Assembly (NCBI RefSeq): GCF_051860505.1
Contig: NZ_JBHYDX010000028.1
Location: 1-64,000 of the forward strand
Direction of reading: 5' to 3'
From: Pannonibacter sp051860505
GTDB lineage: Bacteria > Pseudomonadota > Alphaproteobacteria > Rhizobiales > Stappiaceae
DNA length: 64,000 nt
This document shows, one piece after another, positions 63,579 to 64,000 of the stretch (position 1 is the stretch's first letter; every line of letters starts with the position of its first letter). The position numbers and the translations under genes are program-made. A model generated the notes under the pieces. It saw only the letters and a list, made by a program, of their open reading frames with translations. It searched no databases and was not told the DNA's origin.

Positions 63579-64000
63579 TCAAGCCTCGGCGCCGACCGCC
63601 ACCGCATCATCGTTGTCACGGCGGCGCGCCTGGATCGCCGACACCTTAAGGCCACGACGGGCCGCGACGGAGCGCGGGCTGTCTTCCTTGGTGAGGGCGG
63701 CAAAGGTTGCACGCACCATGTTGTAGGGGTTGGAGGACCCCAGCGACTTCGCCACAACGTCCTGGACCCCAAGGGTCTCGAACACGGCGCGCATCGGGCC
63801 ACCAGCGATGATACCCGTACCGGCCGGAGCCGCGCGCAGGATCACCTTGCCGGCGCCATGACGGCCCTCGACATCGTGATGAAGGGTACGGCCTTCGCGC
63901 AGCGGCACGCGCACCATGGCGCGCTTGGCTGCTTCGGTTGCCTTGCGGATGGCTTCCGGCACTTCACGTGCCTTGCCATGACCGAAGCCAACCCGGCCCT
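63579..64000 (-). CDS. rpsE: 30S ribosomal protein S5 (5' end beyond window)
   Basis: The C-terminal ~140 residues of S5; the gene continues past the right edge. Visible parts are RVGFGHGKAREVPEAIRKA, TLHHDVEGRHGAGKVILRAA, GTGIIAGGPMRAVFE and LGSSNPYNMVRATFAAL. It starts the gene series rpsE-rpmD-rplO-secY-adk-rpsM-rpsK-rpoA-rplQ on the minus strand. Confidence 0.96.
   Translation of the reverse strand, partial: GRVGFGHGKAREVPEAIRKATEAAKRAMVRVPLREGRTLHHDVEGRHGAGKVILRAAPAGTGIIAGGPMRAVFETLGVQDVVAKSLGSSNPYNMVRATFAALTKEDSPRSVAARRGLKVSAIQARRRDNDDAVAVGAEA

Overview
The window is chromosomal DNA from a GC-rich alphaproteobacterium, most likely of the order Hyphomicrobiales (Rhizobiales). This rests on the gene set: DUF1489, ATP12-type chaperone, ClpS-ClpA pair, phasin, a SPOR-tailed D,D-carboxypeptidase, RibN under an FMN riboswitch, LiuR-like MerR with isovaleryl-CoA dehydrogenase, several methyl-accepting chemotaxis proteins and a canonical spc/alpha ribosomal protein operon. 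No phage, plasmid, IS transposase, rRNA or CRISPR array was seen. The genus was not determined.

Layout. 0.06-5.4 kb: glutathione transferase, AzlCD-type branched-chain amino acid exporter, ClpA and ClpS, with two copies of a dispersed palindromic repeat. 6-16.4 kb: phasin, D,D-carboxypeptidase, a coupled VWA/J-domain pair, DUF1489, a sugar-nucleotide-epimerase-like protein with an acidic tail, a secreted protein, DUF599, a class III adenylate cyclase, YdcF and ThiE. 16.4-19.7 kb: a globin-like gene behind a CRP-like palindrome, a ClpP-family protease, and two adjacent damaged genes (frameshifted GGDEF protein, DUF2867 gene with an in-frame amber). 19.8-25.9 kb: leucine catabolism operon (MerR, thioesterase, isovaleryl-CoA dehydrogenase), paired 141-bp palindromic repeats, MgtE, a small secreted protein, tRNA-Leu(GAG), an isolated FliN and LipB. 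26-31.2 kb: Pho-box-controlled Tat-exported 5'-nucleotidase, a membrane protein and a chemoreceptor. 31.2-42.2 kb: repeats, lipoprotein, ribN with FMN riboswitch, HAD phosphatase with biotin carboxylase (pccA), small secreted proteins, FolB, a second chemoreceptor, and the carboxyltransferase pccB. 42.4-46.4 kb: a four-gene operon of permuted ATP-grasp, alpha-E, transglutaminase and Anbu proteasome-like protease. 46.5-58.1 kb: ATP12 chaperone, HAD phosphatase, RluC-type pseudouridine synthase, CrcB, sterol-desaturase-like hydroxylase, patatin-like protein, RarA, DegP-type protease and a third chemoreceptor. 58.2-64 kb: rplQ-rpoA-rpsK-rpsM-adk-secY-rplO-rpmD-rpsE read leftward.

How the genes fit together. 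Propionyl-CoA from leucine/isoleucine/valine and odd-chain catabolism can be handled by pccA and pccB, which lie on the same strand but about 4 kb apart; the LiuR-like operon supplies the isovaleryl-CoA step. Phosphate scavenging (5'-nucleotidase) and riboflavin uptake (ribN) each carry their own recognisable control element. The Anbu operon is the strongest candidate for an incompletely understood system: it joins a putative peptide-bond-forming ATP-grasp enzyme with two peptidase-type folds. Two further points deserve attention: near-identical terminator hairpins bracket the dispersed repeats at two convergent-gene junctions, and two neighbouring genes at 17.8-19.6 kb are both interrupted by single-base lesions.

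Limits: all assignments are from reading the sequence without database searches. Start codons were moved from the longest reading frame wherever a ribosome binding site, signal peptide or family N-terminus supported it.
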